Source of the DNA: Dictyobacter vulcani | GTDB taxonomy: Bacteria; Chloroflexota; Ktedonobacteria; Ktedonobacterales; Ktedonobacteraceae | Reading direction: 5' to 3' | Length of the DNA stretch: 64,000 bases | NCBI RefSeq assembly: GCF_008974265.1 | Contig: NZ_BKZW01000001.1 | Location: 1,736,001 to 1,800,000, forward strand | In this document: positions 36,890-46,537 of the stretch, piece after piece | Layout: the number at the start of each line of letters is the position of its first letter | How positions within the stretch are numbered: the first letter of the stretch is position 1 | Notes under the pieces: model-generated | What the model saw: only the letters and a program-made list of their open reading frames with translations | Database searches by the model: none | Told to the model about the DNA's origin: nothing | Made by a program: the position numbers and the translations under genes

Positions 36890-38290
36890 TCAGGCGTGAC
36901 GAGCTACATAGTTGAGCTCTGGCATGCGTTCAATAATAGGTTCTTTGCGCCTGGAATTCTTTCTTTCAGGTTGGCGCAATAAACGTGTCGGGATGTAGGG
37001 CTGCATGGCTTTTAAAGCGTTGATATATACTTGCTGCTGCTCATGAATGACACGATCAGGACCTAATCCCCACCATTCATTAGGTGTGAAGTATGCGGAG
37101 ACTTCGGCCTCTGGACCACTCTTACCGTACCATTGGATTAAATGCAGGTTGTCGGATTGGGTCAGCCAGATGGCCAGGTCGATCAGTTCATCGTTTCCAG
37201 TAAGTTGCGCCATACCATACACTTCACCCATCAATTGGAGGATGGTTTTCTGTGCCTCGTTTCCCAGGAAAAACTCCATTCCGCCGCTTCCTGCCCAGGT
37301 AGTAGGGAAAACTGGCAGTGGCAAATAATTGGTATGCTCTTGCTGACGATCAATGATTTGACTGGCGGTATAGGTGTTAACTCCCCGCTGTTTCAATTCA
37401 CCGGGCAAGGCACGCATAAAATCAAAGATTCCACTATCCTGCCGATGGTGTTCACCAAAGGTTTCAAAATCCCAGCCTAACAGGAGCATGTCTCCCCAGG
37501 TGTTGGCGATCCAATCGGCATAGGTACTGGCATACAGTGGATAACCCTCCCAACCACGATTGGAGAAGCGATAACCCACATCGTCGCTTAACTCAACATG
37601 ACGCGTTAGTAAATAGGGACTGTTTGTACGTGGCTCTTGCCCTTCGAACCCTTTGCGGCCTGAACGCCGAACGCGCTTAGCTTCAATTGGCAGTGCATAA
37701 GGGCCATCATCACCATTACGATAGAGATGGGTACTCTCACGCCATCCCATCACCCAGGGTCGCCCGTCCATTAAGGCTCCACGAAAACCAGCTACATCCA
37801 GTGCATCATAGAGCGAGGCTGACATACACATTTCAGTGGTATCTGTGATCACTGGTCGCTTGCCAAAAATAGACTCCAGGTTGGTCGCCATATCTTGCAT
37901 CCAGGTGACAAATGCCGGCATGTCTAGCAGGAAAAGAAAGCTATGATATGGTTCTACCCCTATCAATTCAACATTTTCATGCGCAACCAGTTCTCGGAAA
38001 AGATCCAACAGGGCGGGATCCCAGGTGGTTGCCTGGCGTACAAATGAAAGCGAGAAACCAATGGATAGTTTCATGCCCTTCCGTACCAGATCCAAAAACA
38101 TCTGTGCCGCTGGATAATAGCTATATTGCGCCACTTTTCTAAAATAGCGTTCATTCATCCGTTCATCGAACAGACAGTGGGCAATTTCCTTCGGCGTCGC
38201 ACCACGTGGAATGGGTTGTGCGGGAAGCTTTAAACGCCGGGGTTGATGAACTACTGTGTAGACCGCCAGATCCGCAACCATACTCGTCAT
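36890..38290 (-). CDS. Glycoside hydrolase family 57 protein
   Basis: GH57 enzymes act on alpha-glucans (amylase, 4-alpha-glucanotransferase or branching). The 466-residue protein has the family's barrel: V-Y-T-V-V-H-Q-P-R near the N-terminus, L-S-I-G-F-S-L-S-F-V, V-E-L-I-G-V-E-P-Y-H-S, F-G-K-R-P-V-I-T-D-T-T-E (likely nucleophile Glu), and L-L-L-G-W-D-F-E-T-F-G-E-H-H (likely acid Asp). It precedes nothing closely; the GT4/GT5 enzyme gene lies 238 bp upstream on the same strand, which points to glycogen or maltooligosaccharide turnover. The ATG at 38290 abuts GAGAGG; the ATG at 38281 is better spaced and may be the true start. Confidence 0.9.
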   Translation of the reverse strand: MTSMVADLAVYTVVHQPRRLKLPAQPIPRGATPKEIAHCLFDERMNERYFRKVAQYSYYPAAQMFLDLVRKGMKLSIGFSLSFVRQATTWDPALLDLFRELVAHENVELIGVEPYHSFLFLLDMPAFVTWMQDMATNLESIFGKRPVITDTTEMCMSASLYDALDVAGFRGALMDGRPWVMGWRESTHLYRNGDDGPYALPIEAKRVRRSGRKGFEGQEPRTNSPYLLTRHVELSDDVGYRFSNRGWEGYPLYASTYADWIANTWGDMLLLGWDFETFGEHHRQDSGIFDFMRALPGELKQRGVNTYTASQIIDRQQEHTNYLPLPVFPTTWAGSGGMEFFLGNEAQKTILQLMGEVYGMAQLTGNDELIDLAIWLTQSDNLHLIQWYGKSGPEAEVSAYFTPNEWWGLGPDRVIHEQQQVYINALKAMQPYIPTRLLRQPERKNSRRKEPIIERMPELNYVARHA

Positions 38291-38528
38291 CCTCTCATCC
38301 TATCTGGCATACAAGCCATTACTGCCAATACCACCCACCTCACACCCCGAGGAGGACTCCATTGTATCTCCACTCTGTATGCTCAAGAGCGATACTATGT
38401 TTACTGCAGGCGCTACCATCCACGGCTAACCTATGATTGCATTAAGTGTTCATAGTAATCAACAATCAATACAATCATAAGTAGCTCTTATTGATGGAAG
38501 ATGTATGCCAGAAAAAGTAGTCTTACAA

Positions 38529-39950
38529 TTAAACAATACTACTATGCTTGGTACCGGCAGCCCTGGACGCTACACCTACCTCTTGCGCGACCGTCTTTTG
38601 CACAGGAGCATCAGCCACTACATCCATCATACCGGCTGCGGGCAAAACAATATTTTGCTTCCGCGCCAGGAACTCAAGTTTTCCAACCATATTTTCAATG
38701 ACACGATCCCATAAGAATTGTTTGGCAGTATACTGACTGGCCTGACGCATCTGCTCTTGTTTCTCTGGATGGCGACGCAGATAGAGGAGATAGCCAACAA
38801 TCTCATCTGGATCTTCGGTCTCGGTGACAATGGCATTTTCAAAGGAGACCGCATAGTCCTCACCGGTTGAGCCAGTAACAGCAATACCCTGGGCCGCCAT
38901 CACTTCCAATGCAACCAGCCCAAAAGGCTCGTGTCCGCTATTGGCCAATGTGGCATCAGCTGCAGCATATGTGGTACGTACAAATTCTTCGGGCAAGAAG
39001 AAACGCAGATTATAAATATCTGCCGGACCCGCCTGCTCAATCGCGTCCAGACACTGCTCTAAATTGGGACGCTGGGCTACGACATCCTGAATGTGCAGCC
39101 CACGGTGATAAGCATGGCGGAACACATCAGCCCCATGCGGCTCAATACCACCACGTACAAACAGCGTAACTGGATGACCGGCTTCTTTTAAACGCGCAAC
39201 GGCCTCCATGGCCATGATCCAACGCTTATCGGGATCAAAGCGACCAATCTTGAACAGGAAGAAACGATTGGGATCACCACGCCGTGCGATGGTGCGTAGA
39301 CGCTGCACCGCCTCAGGATCAACTGGATTGAGGTGACGGGCCGGAATACCATTAGGAATTACCAGCGGGTTTACTCCCAGATTCCACATCTTGTGCTTCA
39401 TGTATTTACTGACAGTACACAGCGTGGTCACAAAATTGAGCCGCCCCCAATCAATCCGCTGGAGCGACATTAAGCTGTTCAAGTTCCATAACATCAAGAC
39501 CTTCTGACGCACACCAAACCAGTGCAACAAATCAGAGGTACGGCACATCACTTCCGCCGTATGCCAGTCTTCGCCCATCACCACCACGGTCTTACCTTCG
39601 GTTACTGCAGGGCGCACGATCTCACTGAAAATATGATAAGGCACACTCTCGTTATAATCGTATAGCTTCTGTTCCTCACCATCATAAACACCATTTGGAT
39701 AATATTTGCTTACCCACTGCGACCAACGCTTCAAGATCAAACGTCCATCTATCCGATGTTCAACCGCAGGTTTATAAGGGTCGCCAATATAAATAAGATG
39801 TGTTGTATAGCCTTGAGTCGCGAGCGCTTCACCCAGTTCCGAGACACGAGTACCCAGACCACCCGCAGTAGAGTAGACATCAGGCCCTTCAAAACAGAGC
39901 AGGACAAATAACGTGTTCTCTGGTGAGATTGCTCCGTCTAATTTCATCAT
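38529..39950 (-). CDS. Glycosyltransferase of the glycogen/starch synthase type (GT4/GT5)
   Basis: The 473-residue GT-B enzyme has an N-terminal S-T-A-G-G-L-G-T-R-V-S-E-L motif equivalent to the K-x-G-G-L loop that binds the nucleotide sugar in glycogen synthases. A C-terminal nucleotide domain follows, with F-L-F-K-I-G-R-F-D-P-D-K-R-W and N-S-G-H-E-P-F-G-L-V-A-L-E-V-M-A. The E-P-F-G-L-x-x-L-E motif is the GT4/GT5 hallmark. Together with the GH57 gene downstream it suggests alpha-glucan synthesis and remodelling. GT4 trehalose or sucrose-type synthases are an alternative. Confidence 0.88.
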   Translation of the reverse strand: MMKLDGAISPENTLFVLLCFEGPDVYSTAGGLGTRVSELGEALATQGYTTHLIYIGDPYKPAVEHRIDGRLILKRWSQWVSKYYPNGVYDGEEQKLYDYNESVPYHIFSEIVRPAVTEGKTVVVMGEDWHTAEVMCRTSDLLHWFGVRQKVLMLWNLNSLMSLQRIDWGRLNFVTTLCTVSKYMKHKMWNLGVNPLVIPNGIPARHLNPVDPEAVQRLRTIARRGDPNRFFLFKIGRFDPDKRWIMAMEAVARLKEAGHPVTLFVRGGIEPHGADVFRHAYHRGLHIQDVVAQRPNLEQCLDAIEQAGPADIYNLRFFLPEEFVRTTYAAADATLANSGHEPFGLVALEVMAAQGIAVTGSTGEDYAVSFENAIVTETEDPDEIVGYLLYLRRHPEKQEQMRQASQYTAKQFLWDRVIENMVGKLEFLARKQNIVLPAAGMMDVVADAPVQKTVAQEVGVASRAAGTKHSSIV

Positions 39951-40600
39951 GATAAGTCGTCCTCATTCTTTAATTTTTCATTTTGAGAAGGGAAACATAG
40001 ACACCTTTATTGAACTTTAAGGCCAGCAGAACGCAATGTCTTGAACACTGAGTGTAAGCAGATGCGCGGAACTCCACTCGTTTGGAGGCCACTAACCCTG
40101 CAATGCCTGATCGTTGTTCATCACTACCGTTCATGTGTCTACTATCTGGCAAAATGACAGATAGATATCAAATCTTCTACATGAAGTATAGCACGTTGTT
40201 CATAACCAACGTCGTTCTGCCATAGAGTATACCATATACTATATGTTTTATGTTTAAATAGACTCAACAATTGCATTCATCCTGACCACTGGCATTAAAG
40301 CTTGTACACGCGCTCATGCAGCACCACAAGAGTAGTTAATGGGCTGAACAACGCGGAAATGGGATTTTTTTGAATGTATACTCTATAATTACACTTTGAA
40401 TATATACAAAAAGAGCATGATTCCTGTAAATCATGTGGCCAGATAACTTTTTCGCTAGAAATTTATGAAATAGTATTCATGATCCATGCTTATGAAAATA
40501 CGAATATAACCTGCATTTTTTATGATTTATTTAAGGAAAACACAAAGGTGGATTAAAAATAGAACTATCTACACATGAGGTATGTTGCATAGTATATATT
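39951..40600. other. AT-rich intergenic region between glucan and PASTA kinase genes
   Basis: About 650 bp with no supported gene. It should hold the promoter of the leftward glycosyltransferase gene. The right part (about 40240-40600) is strongly AT-rich. A short leftward frame at 39970-40152 has no family resemblance. Confidence 0.5.
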
Positions 40601-40662
40601 TGACTTTATAAACGGAAAGAGGATGTGCCTGATAGCACATCCTCTTTCCGTTTATAAAGTCA
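40601..40662 (-). terminator. 28-bp perfect hairpin after the PASTA kinase gene
   Basis: Bases 40601-40628 pair without a mismatch with 40635-40662 around the loop CTGATA. It starts 18 bases after the kinase stop. There is no T run behind it, only CAAATATAT on the minus strand, so it is not a textbook intrinsic terminator. Confidence 0.8.
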
Positions 40663-40680
40663 TTACTAATTCGCATGTAT

Positions 40681-42636
40681 CTATGGAGTCGGCGTCGGCG
40701 TTGGTAACACAGGTAGTGTCGGCGTCGGCGTTGGTAACACAGGTAGTGTCGGCGTTGGAGTCGGCGCCGGTACTGGCGTGGCCGTCGGTTTAGGAGCCGG
40801 TACCGGTGTTGGCGTGGGCTGTGGTCCAGCAGGAACCGTTGGCGTGGGCGCTGTTCCTGGCTGCCCTGGTGCCGTTGGCGCATCTGTCCAGTTCGTGACA
40901 TACAACGTCAAAACCTGACCATCTGGCAATGTTTTACCAGGTGCTGGATCTGTCCGTGTAATGGTATTAGGATCGCGATTAGGATCGGTTTTATCCAGGT
41001 CATCTACTTTGGGAACAAATTTAATTCCCAGGGCATTTAATTTGGTTTTCGCACCGTCTAATGACATTCCAATCAGGTCCGAAGGCACAACCGTGGTGGC
41101 ATCCAGCTCAGCCTGAATGGTTGATCCTCGCTGGGCATAGCTGCCCGGTGGAAGGGATTGACGTTTGACAACACCAACTCTGGCATCATTTTGTGTAGAG
41201 AACTTAAAACCTTTATCCTCTGCCAGTTTTTTGGCACTCTGATAATTCAGGTTTCGCAGGTCTGGAACCTGAACCTGTTGGTGAGTGGCGGTCGGTGAAG
41301 GCCGGTTGTTAGTGGAAAATGGCAGGCTAATAAATTTAAGTTGGCTGGCTAGATAAATACTAAACGCCAGTAATAATACCGTGGCAACCAGAATAAGAAT
41401 AGCAAACACACCAGCCATCCGACTTCCTCGCTGATCTCGGATGACGCCCGCACGTCCACCATTCATAGCGTCTCTTTGAATAGGGCGCGTAGATCCCGCT
41501 TCCATCTCTCCCATGGTGCTCATGGGCACAATCTGTTGCTGTTCCATCGCGGTCGTCGCGCTGGCTGGATCAACGGGAACGGGGGCAAAACCTTGATCAG
41601 AATGTAACGCGGTGGCGGCACCATTTTCAGGTACACCATTAGGACCTAAGACAACGGGGTCCAGTTGATGGTTTGGCGAAGAATTTTGCCTGGCCGCCTG
41701 ACCGGCGCCACTGTTAAAACCACCCGCCTGCCGGAAAGAAGCACCAGAACCTCCGTGGGGTCCTGATCCATTTCCAGGGAGGGAATTTGGCGATTGAACC
41801 GTCGGACTATTTTCTTCACCCAACAGCTCGAGTGCCCGCGCCAGCGTATTCCCATCCCGGAAACGCATCTCAGGAATTTTTTCCAGGCAGCGCAGGATAA
41901 TTTCTTCCAGCGCCGGCGGGATATTTGGATTTAACTGGCTGGGTGGTATTGGTGAATCTTGAATGTGCTGCATGGCCACAGCTACCGGGGTATCTCCATC
42001 AAAGGGAGTCCGGCCCGTGACCATCTCATACATCACAATACCTAACGCATAAACGTCAGCCGCCGGGCTGACAATCTCACCCTGCGCCTGCTCTGGTGCA
42101 TAATATTGTACGGTACCCAGTGTCATACCGGTTGTCGTTAAACGCTCGGCATTAATGTCCTTATACACACTGGCAATACCAAAATCTGTAAGTTTGATAG
42201 ATCCATCACGACCCACCAGAATATTTTGTGGCTTTACATCACGATGGACAATACTTCGTCGATGGGCCGCTCCCAGACCGAGAGCGACATCGTGCGCGAT
42301 AATGACCGCCCTATCCATGGCGAGGACACCCCGTGAGCGCAAATAGCGGCGCAGATCCGTGCCTTCAACCAGTTCCATTACGATGAAATAATTGCCATCG
42401 CTCTGACCATAGTCGTAGACCTGCACAATATTGGGGTGCTGCAATGCCGATGCAGCTTTCGCCTCTCGCTGAAAGCGCGTCACAAACTTTGGGTCGGTAC
42501 TATATACTTCGCGCAGCACTTTAATAGCTACGGTTCGGTCCATGCGCATATCATGGCCCCGATAGATCGTAGCCATACCACCACGCCCGATGGGGTCTTG
42601 TAATTGGTATCGCTCACCCAAAACTTCGATTTGCAT
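40681..42636 (-). CDS. PASTA-domain Ser/Thr protein kinase (PknB/PrkC-like)
   Basis: The 651-residue kinase begins with the glycine loop I-G-R-G-G-M-A-T-I-Y, the beta-3 Lys in V-A-I-K-V-L, the catalytic loop I-V-H-R-D-V-K-P-Q-N and D-F-G-I-A, all intact. After a disordered stretch comes one membrane segment (about residues 425-446), then two PASTA-type repeats (V-P-D-L-R-N-L-N-Y-Q-S-A, V-P-S-D-L-I-G-M-S-L-D-G-A) that bind muropeptides or lipid II in homologues. A Pro/Thr-rich tail with a 30-bp tandem repeat closes it. It probably couples cell-wall state to phosphorylation. I chose the ATG at 42636 (GGAG upstream) over the in-frame GTG at 42648. Confidence 0.93.
   Translation of the reverse strand: MQIEVLGERYQLQDPIGRGGMATIYRGHDMRMDRTVAIKVLREVYSTDPKFVTRFQREAKAASALQHPNIVQVYDYGQSDGNYFIVMELVEGTDLRRYLRSRGVLAMDRAVIIAHDVALGLGAAHRRSIVHRDVKPQNILVGRDGSIKLTDFGIASVYKDINAERLTTTGMTLGTVQYYAPEQAQGEIVSPAADVYALGIVMYEMVTGRTPFDGDTPVAVAMQHIQDSPIPPSQLNPNIPPALEEIILRCLEKIPEMRFRDGNTLARALELLGEENSPTVQSPNSLPGNGSGPHGGSGASFRQAGGFNSGAGQAARQNSSPNHQLDPVVLGPNGVPENGAATALHSDQGFAPVPVDPASATTAMEQQQIVPMSTMGEMEAGSTRPIQRDAMNGGRAGVIRDQRGSRMAGVFAILILVATVLLLAFSIYLASQLKFISLPFSTNNRPSPTATHQQVQVPDLRNLNYQSAKKLAEDKGFKFSTQNDARVGVVKRQSLPPGSYAQRGSTIQAELDATTVVPSDLIGMSLDGAKTKLNALGIKFVPKVDDLDKTDPNRDPNTITRTDPAPGKTLPDGQVLTLYVTNWTDAPTAPGQPGTAPTPTVPAGPQPTPTPVPAPKPTATPVPAPTPTPTLPVLPTPTPTLPVLPTPTPTP
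40688..40747 (-). repeat. 30-bp tandem repeat in the kinase C-terminus
   Basis: Two identical 30-base units (40688-40717, 40718-40747) encode the ten-residue repeat P-T-P-T-P-T-L-P-V-L in the extracellular tail. Further degenerate Pro/Thr units follow upstream in the gene. Confidence 0.85.
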
Positions 42637-43002
42637 AGCTCTCCGCACTGTTTGGGCGACTGTTTTCAGTGCCCTTCCCCTTGTCTGTTGGACAATCTTC
42701 CTGCCACAGTACCTGTTGTCGGCATTGCCAGGAAACTGGCGCTTCCATCAGGTGTCTTCTGGTATCAAGCGAGTGTCAAACAAGGATTACGCATACCTTA
42801 ACCAGAAACGCAATGTGACGCACCAGCATTAATCAGGTGGTCCATTGCTCTCCCCGTAATCAGGGGAAGGCAAAAACGCATTGCGCAACTATTTTAACTT
42901 ATTCTACATCAGAATGGAACACTCTACAGAAAAGTAGGAGTTCTCATCGGGTCATTTGCTTTTTGTCTCTGCTTTTCCATCTTAATTGGCCTGCATAGCA
43001 AA
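42637..43002. other. Intergenic region between selB 3' part and the PASTA kinase
   Basis: About 365 bp that should hold the kinase promoter. No supported gene. I see no clear terminator for the selB unit here. Confidence 0.45.
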
Positions 43003-43956
43003 CTAATTTTTTTGAGTACAATATGGCGCTGTGCCTGGGATACGCTCATCGCCCAGACGCTGAGTGAGCCGTAGTGCATCCATATGTTCAAGTAGAGGCA
43101 AGATATATTTACGCGTTGTTCCCAATACATCACGCGCCTCGGCAACGGTTATTTTGCCGTGTGCATGCATATAGGATACTATTTTTGAAAGTGCCGTGGT
43201 ATAAGCGGTGTTTGAAAAGAGCAGACCATCGCCTATTTTTACCAGTTTTCCCTGCTCTAGCAAGGCACCAATTACATCAACACCTGCCATCGCCTCAGCT
43301 TCACTGCGCGTAGGCGGCTGATATGGTTGCGCCTGAAAAAGTTGGAGTAACTGGTCAACCTGTCGCTGTTGAACAGGAGTAAAATATGGGATAAAACCGG
43401 GTACCCGAATTAACCCGGCGGTTCGAGCAAGCACCTGCCTATCGGTACGCTCATCCCCACCTGCGACCTCCACATTTTCCAGATATTCTTGTTCCAGTAA
43501 CACTGCAAACACGTCAGCGGCCAGCTTTGGCTGTAAACCAAGGCGCGCACGCCATTCTTCTTTAGAGAGTCCGCTACGCAATGGATACTGCTGATGAAAA
43601 TCCTGGACAAGGCGGAGGGCCCGATCAATTAATGTGTTCCAGACGGTTTGTGCAAACCAGTATACACCAATTTTATACACTCTTCCTTCTGATAACAACG
43701 TCTCTAGTGTCTGTTGCGTCACATCATAAGCCAGATTAGACTGTTTCGTTATTTCTTCGTGCGTATAGCCCATTGGATTATGTGTAGTTCGCGTTACTAC
43801 TGCTGCTTTTGTCATGAGAGGTCGATCCAGGACAGCGAGCACGAGTTCTTCGGGAGTGCCCTGCTCTAATTGCGCCAGTGCAGCGAGCACGGCGGCCTGA
43901 TGTCGGCGATGGTAGCGTGGCGTAACATCAATGATCTCTCCTCCCCCGATCGTCAT
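43003..43956 (-). CDS. selB: SelB, C-terminal winged-helix part (separate frame)
   Basis: SelB is the elongation factor that brings Sec-tRNA to UGA codons; its C-terminal winged-helix domains bind the SECIS hairpin of the mRNA. This 317-residue frame starts M-T-I-G-G-G-E-I-I-D, the conserved junction directly after the EF-Tu-like part (usually R-x-P-S-P-x-M-T-I-G-G-G). It has several winged-helix repeats, ending A-R-D-V-L-G-T-T-R-K-Y-I-L-P-L-L-E-H-M-D, typical of SelB. It overlaps the upstream frame by ATGA (43953-43956). Either SelB is made as two chains by coupled translation, or one C is missing from the CCCC run at 43960-43963, which would fuse the frames as R-I-P-S-P-G-M-T-I-G. Confidence 0.88.
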   Translation of the reverse strand: MTIGGGEIIDVTPRYHRRHQAAVLAALAQLEQGTPEELVLAVLDRPLMTKAAVVTRTTHNPMGYTHEEITKQSNLAYDVTQQTLETLLSEGRVYKIGVYWFAQTVWNTLIDRALRLVQDFHQQYPLRSGLSKEEWRARLGLQPKLAADVFAVLLEQEYLENVEVAGGDERTDRQVLARTAGLIRVPGFIPYFTPVQQRQVDQLLQLFQAQPYQPPTRSEAEAMAGVDVIGALLEQGKLVKIGDGLLFSNTAYTTALSKIVSYMHAHGKITVAEARDVLGTTRKYILPLLEHMDALRLTQRLGDERIPGTAPYCTQKN

Positions 43957-44984
43957 ACCGGGGATGGGATACGCAGGATAAAGCGATCGCGCCGGGCTAC
44001 CACAGCGGCACTGTTCAGACGCAATTGTACCCAGGCACTTTGACCGGGTAGTAACTCATCTGTATCCAGCAAACGCACACGGGCAGCTACTTCCTGCGAG
44101 CCGCTGTAAAAATCGACAGCGGTATTATGCACCAGGGACCGAGGGGCCTCTGACCATAAATGCAGGCGAGCATCTATGAGCATGGTAGGATGCAACTGTC
44201 CGGGCAAAGCAATCACGTTGCCACGTTCAAGTTCAGTTCGGGCAATACTGGCCAGATTGATAGCGACGCGCCGGCCCGGCACAGTCTCCTCCAGTTGCTG
44301 CTTATGAGTCTGCAAGCTACGAATCCGAGACTTCTTGCCCTGGGGCAAAATCTCCACCTCTTGTCCTACTTTCAACACACCATCTAACAACGTTCCTGTG
44401 ACAATTGTCCCGAATCCTGTTAATGAAAAGACTCGATCAATTGGTAAACGGGGACGCGCGATGTTTTTGCGCTCAGATGCTGTGTGTAGCAGAGTTTCCA
44501 GGGTAGAGAGCAGTTCAGGCAGGCCTTGTCCTGTATAAGCCGAGACGGGAATAATTGGAGCATCAGCCAGGATGGTTGGCTTAAGATATTCGGCAACCTC
44601 ATCCCGTACCAGTTCTAGCCATTCTTCATCTACCAGATCAGCCTTGGTCAAAACCACGATACCACGCGACACGCGCAAAAGATCCAGGATCGCCAGATGC
44701 TCACGCGTCTGTGGCATAATACCTTCATCCGCAGCAATGACCAATAAGGCCGCATCGATCCCACCCACGCCTGCGAGCATATTTTTAATAAAGCTCTCAT
44801 GGCCTGGAACATCCACAATACTGACCTCTTGTCCATCTGGCAGTTTTAACCAGGCAAAACCAAGATCAATGGTCATGCCACGTTCTTTTTCTTCTGTCAG
44901 ATGATCTGGATCAATACCCGTGAGCGCTTTTACCAGGGTAGATTTTCCATGATCTACATGGCCAGCGGTACCAATACAACTCAT
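43953..44984 (-). CDS. selB: SelB, N-terminal GTPase and beta-barrel part (separate frame)
   Basis: This 343-residue frame holds the EF-Tu-like domains 1-3 that bind GTP and Sec-tRNA. The GTPase motifs are G-H-V-D-H-G-K-S-T (G1), D-V-P-G-H-E (G3) and T-K-A-D (G4); the switch region reads E-E-K-E-R-G-M-T-I-D-L-G-F. It stops right after F-I-L-R-I-P-S-P-V at a TGA that overlaps the next frame's ATG. The ATG at 44984 is preferred to the in-frame TTG at 44993, although neither has a strong ribosome site. No selA, selC or selD is in the window. Confidence 0.9.
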   Translation of the reverse strand: MSCIGTAGHVDHGKSTLVKALTGIDPDHLTEEKERGMTIDLGFAWLKLPDGQEVSIVDVPGHESFIKNMLAGVGGIDAALLVIAADEGIMPQTREHLAILDLLRVSRGIVVLTKADLVDEEWLELVRDEVAEYLKPTILADAPIIPVSAYTGQGLPELLSTLETLLHTASERKNIARPRLPIDRVFSLTGFGTIVTGTLLDGVLKVGQEVEILPQGKKSRIRSLQTHKQQLEETVPGRRVAINLASIARTELERGNVIALPGQLHPTMLIDARLHLWSEAPRSLVHNTAVDFYSGSQEVAARVRLLDTDELLPGQSAWVQLRLNSAAVVARRDRFILRIPSPV

Positions 44985-45187
44985 TTTAACCAACTAGTAT
45001 AGATGACTGATGGACAATAACATCTCCAGTATACCGCAAACAACGGCTTCTGGCTATTTAATAAGACAGAAAGAGGACCTCTTCATCTCTCCATCGACAC
45101 CCATGCTCCAACGCGATATAATAAGAGCACGAAAACACTCTACACTTCAATCAGACATATAACAGCTTGCTTTCCAAGGTTGAATAG

Positions 45188-46537
45188 ATGAACGAAAAAA
45201 TCCAGTCGGTTCTTAATTCTCTCCCGCATAAGCCTGGCATCTACCTGATGAAGGATGCCGAGGGAACAATCATCTATGTTGGTAAGGCGATCTCGCTTTT
45301 CAACCGGGTCAGATCCTATTTTCAGGAATCGACCGATCATAGTCCGAAAAATCGGAGTATGGTCTCAAAAATTGATGATATTGAGTTCCTGGTCGTCCAG
45401 AATGAGGTCGAGGCACTGGTTCTGGAAAGCAATTTTATCAAACAGAACCGCCCCAAATATAATGTGCTCTTGCGGGATGATAAGAGCTATCCTTATATCA
45501 AGGTTGCCCTGACAGAGGATTTTCCACGCGTCTATCGGGTGCGCAGTTTTCACCACGATGGCAATCGTTACTTTGGTCCTTATACGAATTCAGGCTCTGT
45601 CGATGCGACACTGGACCTGCTCAATAAATTGTTTGCATTTCGTACCTGCCGCTATGATGGTAGTGCCTGGGCTCCTCCAGCTAAAGGTGAACCACCTGCC
45701 AACTGGAAGCTCAAACTGCTGTCGCGTCCCTGCACTCAATACTATATTCATCGCTGTACCGCCCCCTGTGTGGCCTATACCACACGCGAAGAATATAACG
45801 CTATCATTAAGCAGGTGATCCTTTTCCTTGAGGGCCGCCATGAGGAAGTATTGAAAGATCTTCAGGCTCAGATGGAGAAGGCATCGGAGGATCTTAACTT
45901 CGAGGAGGCCGCCAGACTACGGGATCGTATTCAAGCGGTTGAGCGCGTGCTGGAGAAGCAACGCATCATCAATACCGATGCACAGGATGATCAGGATGTG
46001 ATCGCCCTGGCCAGTGAGGATGATGAGACGTGCGCGCAGGTCTTTTTCTTCCGCGGCGGCAAGATGGTTGGCCGGGAGTACTTTATCTTGCAGGGTACCC
46101 GCGATTCCAGCGCGAGCGAGGTCATGACTTCGTTTATTCAACAATTTTATCAGAGTTCACCCCATGTGCCACCTGAAATCATTGTTGAGGTTGAACCAGA
46201 GGATCGGCAGATTCTGCAAACCTGGCTGAAAGAGAAGCGCAAAGGAGCAGGTGCGACTGGCGGCAAGACTTCTGTGACTATTACGGCACCGCGTCGCGGC
46301 GATAAGGTTGAGATGGTCAAAATGGTCAAACATAATGCTCAACTCGTCCTTGAACAGCAGCGCATCAAGTGGCTCACGGATACCCAGAAGACACAACTGG
46401 CCCTGGAAGAGTTACAGACGGTGCTGAATTTAGCCACGGTTCCATTGCGTATCGAATGCTATGATATCTCAAATACCCAGGGTACCGACTCGGTTGGAGC
46501 CATGGTGGTCTTTGAGGGAGGACGCCCCCAAGAATAG
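45188..46537 (+). CDS. uvrC: UvrC excinuclease subunit, N-terminal part (frameshifted)
   Basis: UvrC makes both incisions in nucleotide excision repair with UvrA and UvrB. This frame has the GIY-YIG nuclease domain (K-P-G-I-Y-L-M-K-D, I-I-Y-V-G-K-A) for the 3' cut, the UvrB-binding UVR motif (D-L-N-F-E-E-A-A-R-L-R-D-R-I) near residue 240, and the beginning of the RNase-H-like domain (R-I-E-C-Y-D-I-S-N-T-Q-G-T). It then stops at 46537 after V-V-F-E-G-G-R-P-Q-E, where UvrC should continue K-x-x-Y-R-R-F. The break coincides with a CCCCC run at 46525-46529: one C fewer restores R-P-K-N-S-E-Y-R-R-F. Confidence 0.93.
   Translation: MNEKIQSVLNSLPHKPGIYLMKDAEGTIIYVGKAISLFNRVRSYFQESTDHSPKNRSMVSKIDDIEFLVVQNEVEALVLESNFIKQNRPKYNVLLRDDKSYPYIKVALTEDFPRVYRVRSFHHDGNRYFGPYTNSGSVDATLDLLNKLFAFRTCRYDGSAWAPPAKGEPPANWKLKLLSRPCTQYYIHRCTAPCVAYTTREEYNAIIKQVILFLEGRHEEVLKDLQAQMEKASEDLNFEEAARLRDRIQAVERVLEKQRIINTDAQDDQDVIALASEDDETCAQVFFFRGGKMVGREYFILQGTRDSSASEVMTSFIQQFYQSSPHVPPEIIVEVEPEDRQILQTWLKEKRKGAGATGGKTSVTITAPRRGDKVEMVKMVKHNAQLVLEQQRIKWLTDTQKTQLALEELQTVLNLATVPLRIECYDISNTQGTDSVGAMVVFEGGRPQE

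Noticed and set aside
43953..43955. The TGA ending the first selB frame as a selenocysteine codon
   Set aside because: Reading through TGA in that frame does not give SelB sequence; homology continues only in the other frame.
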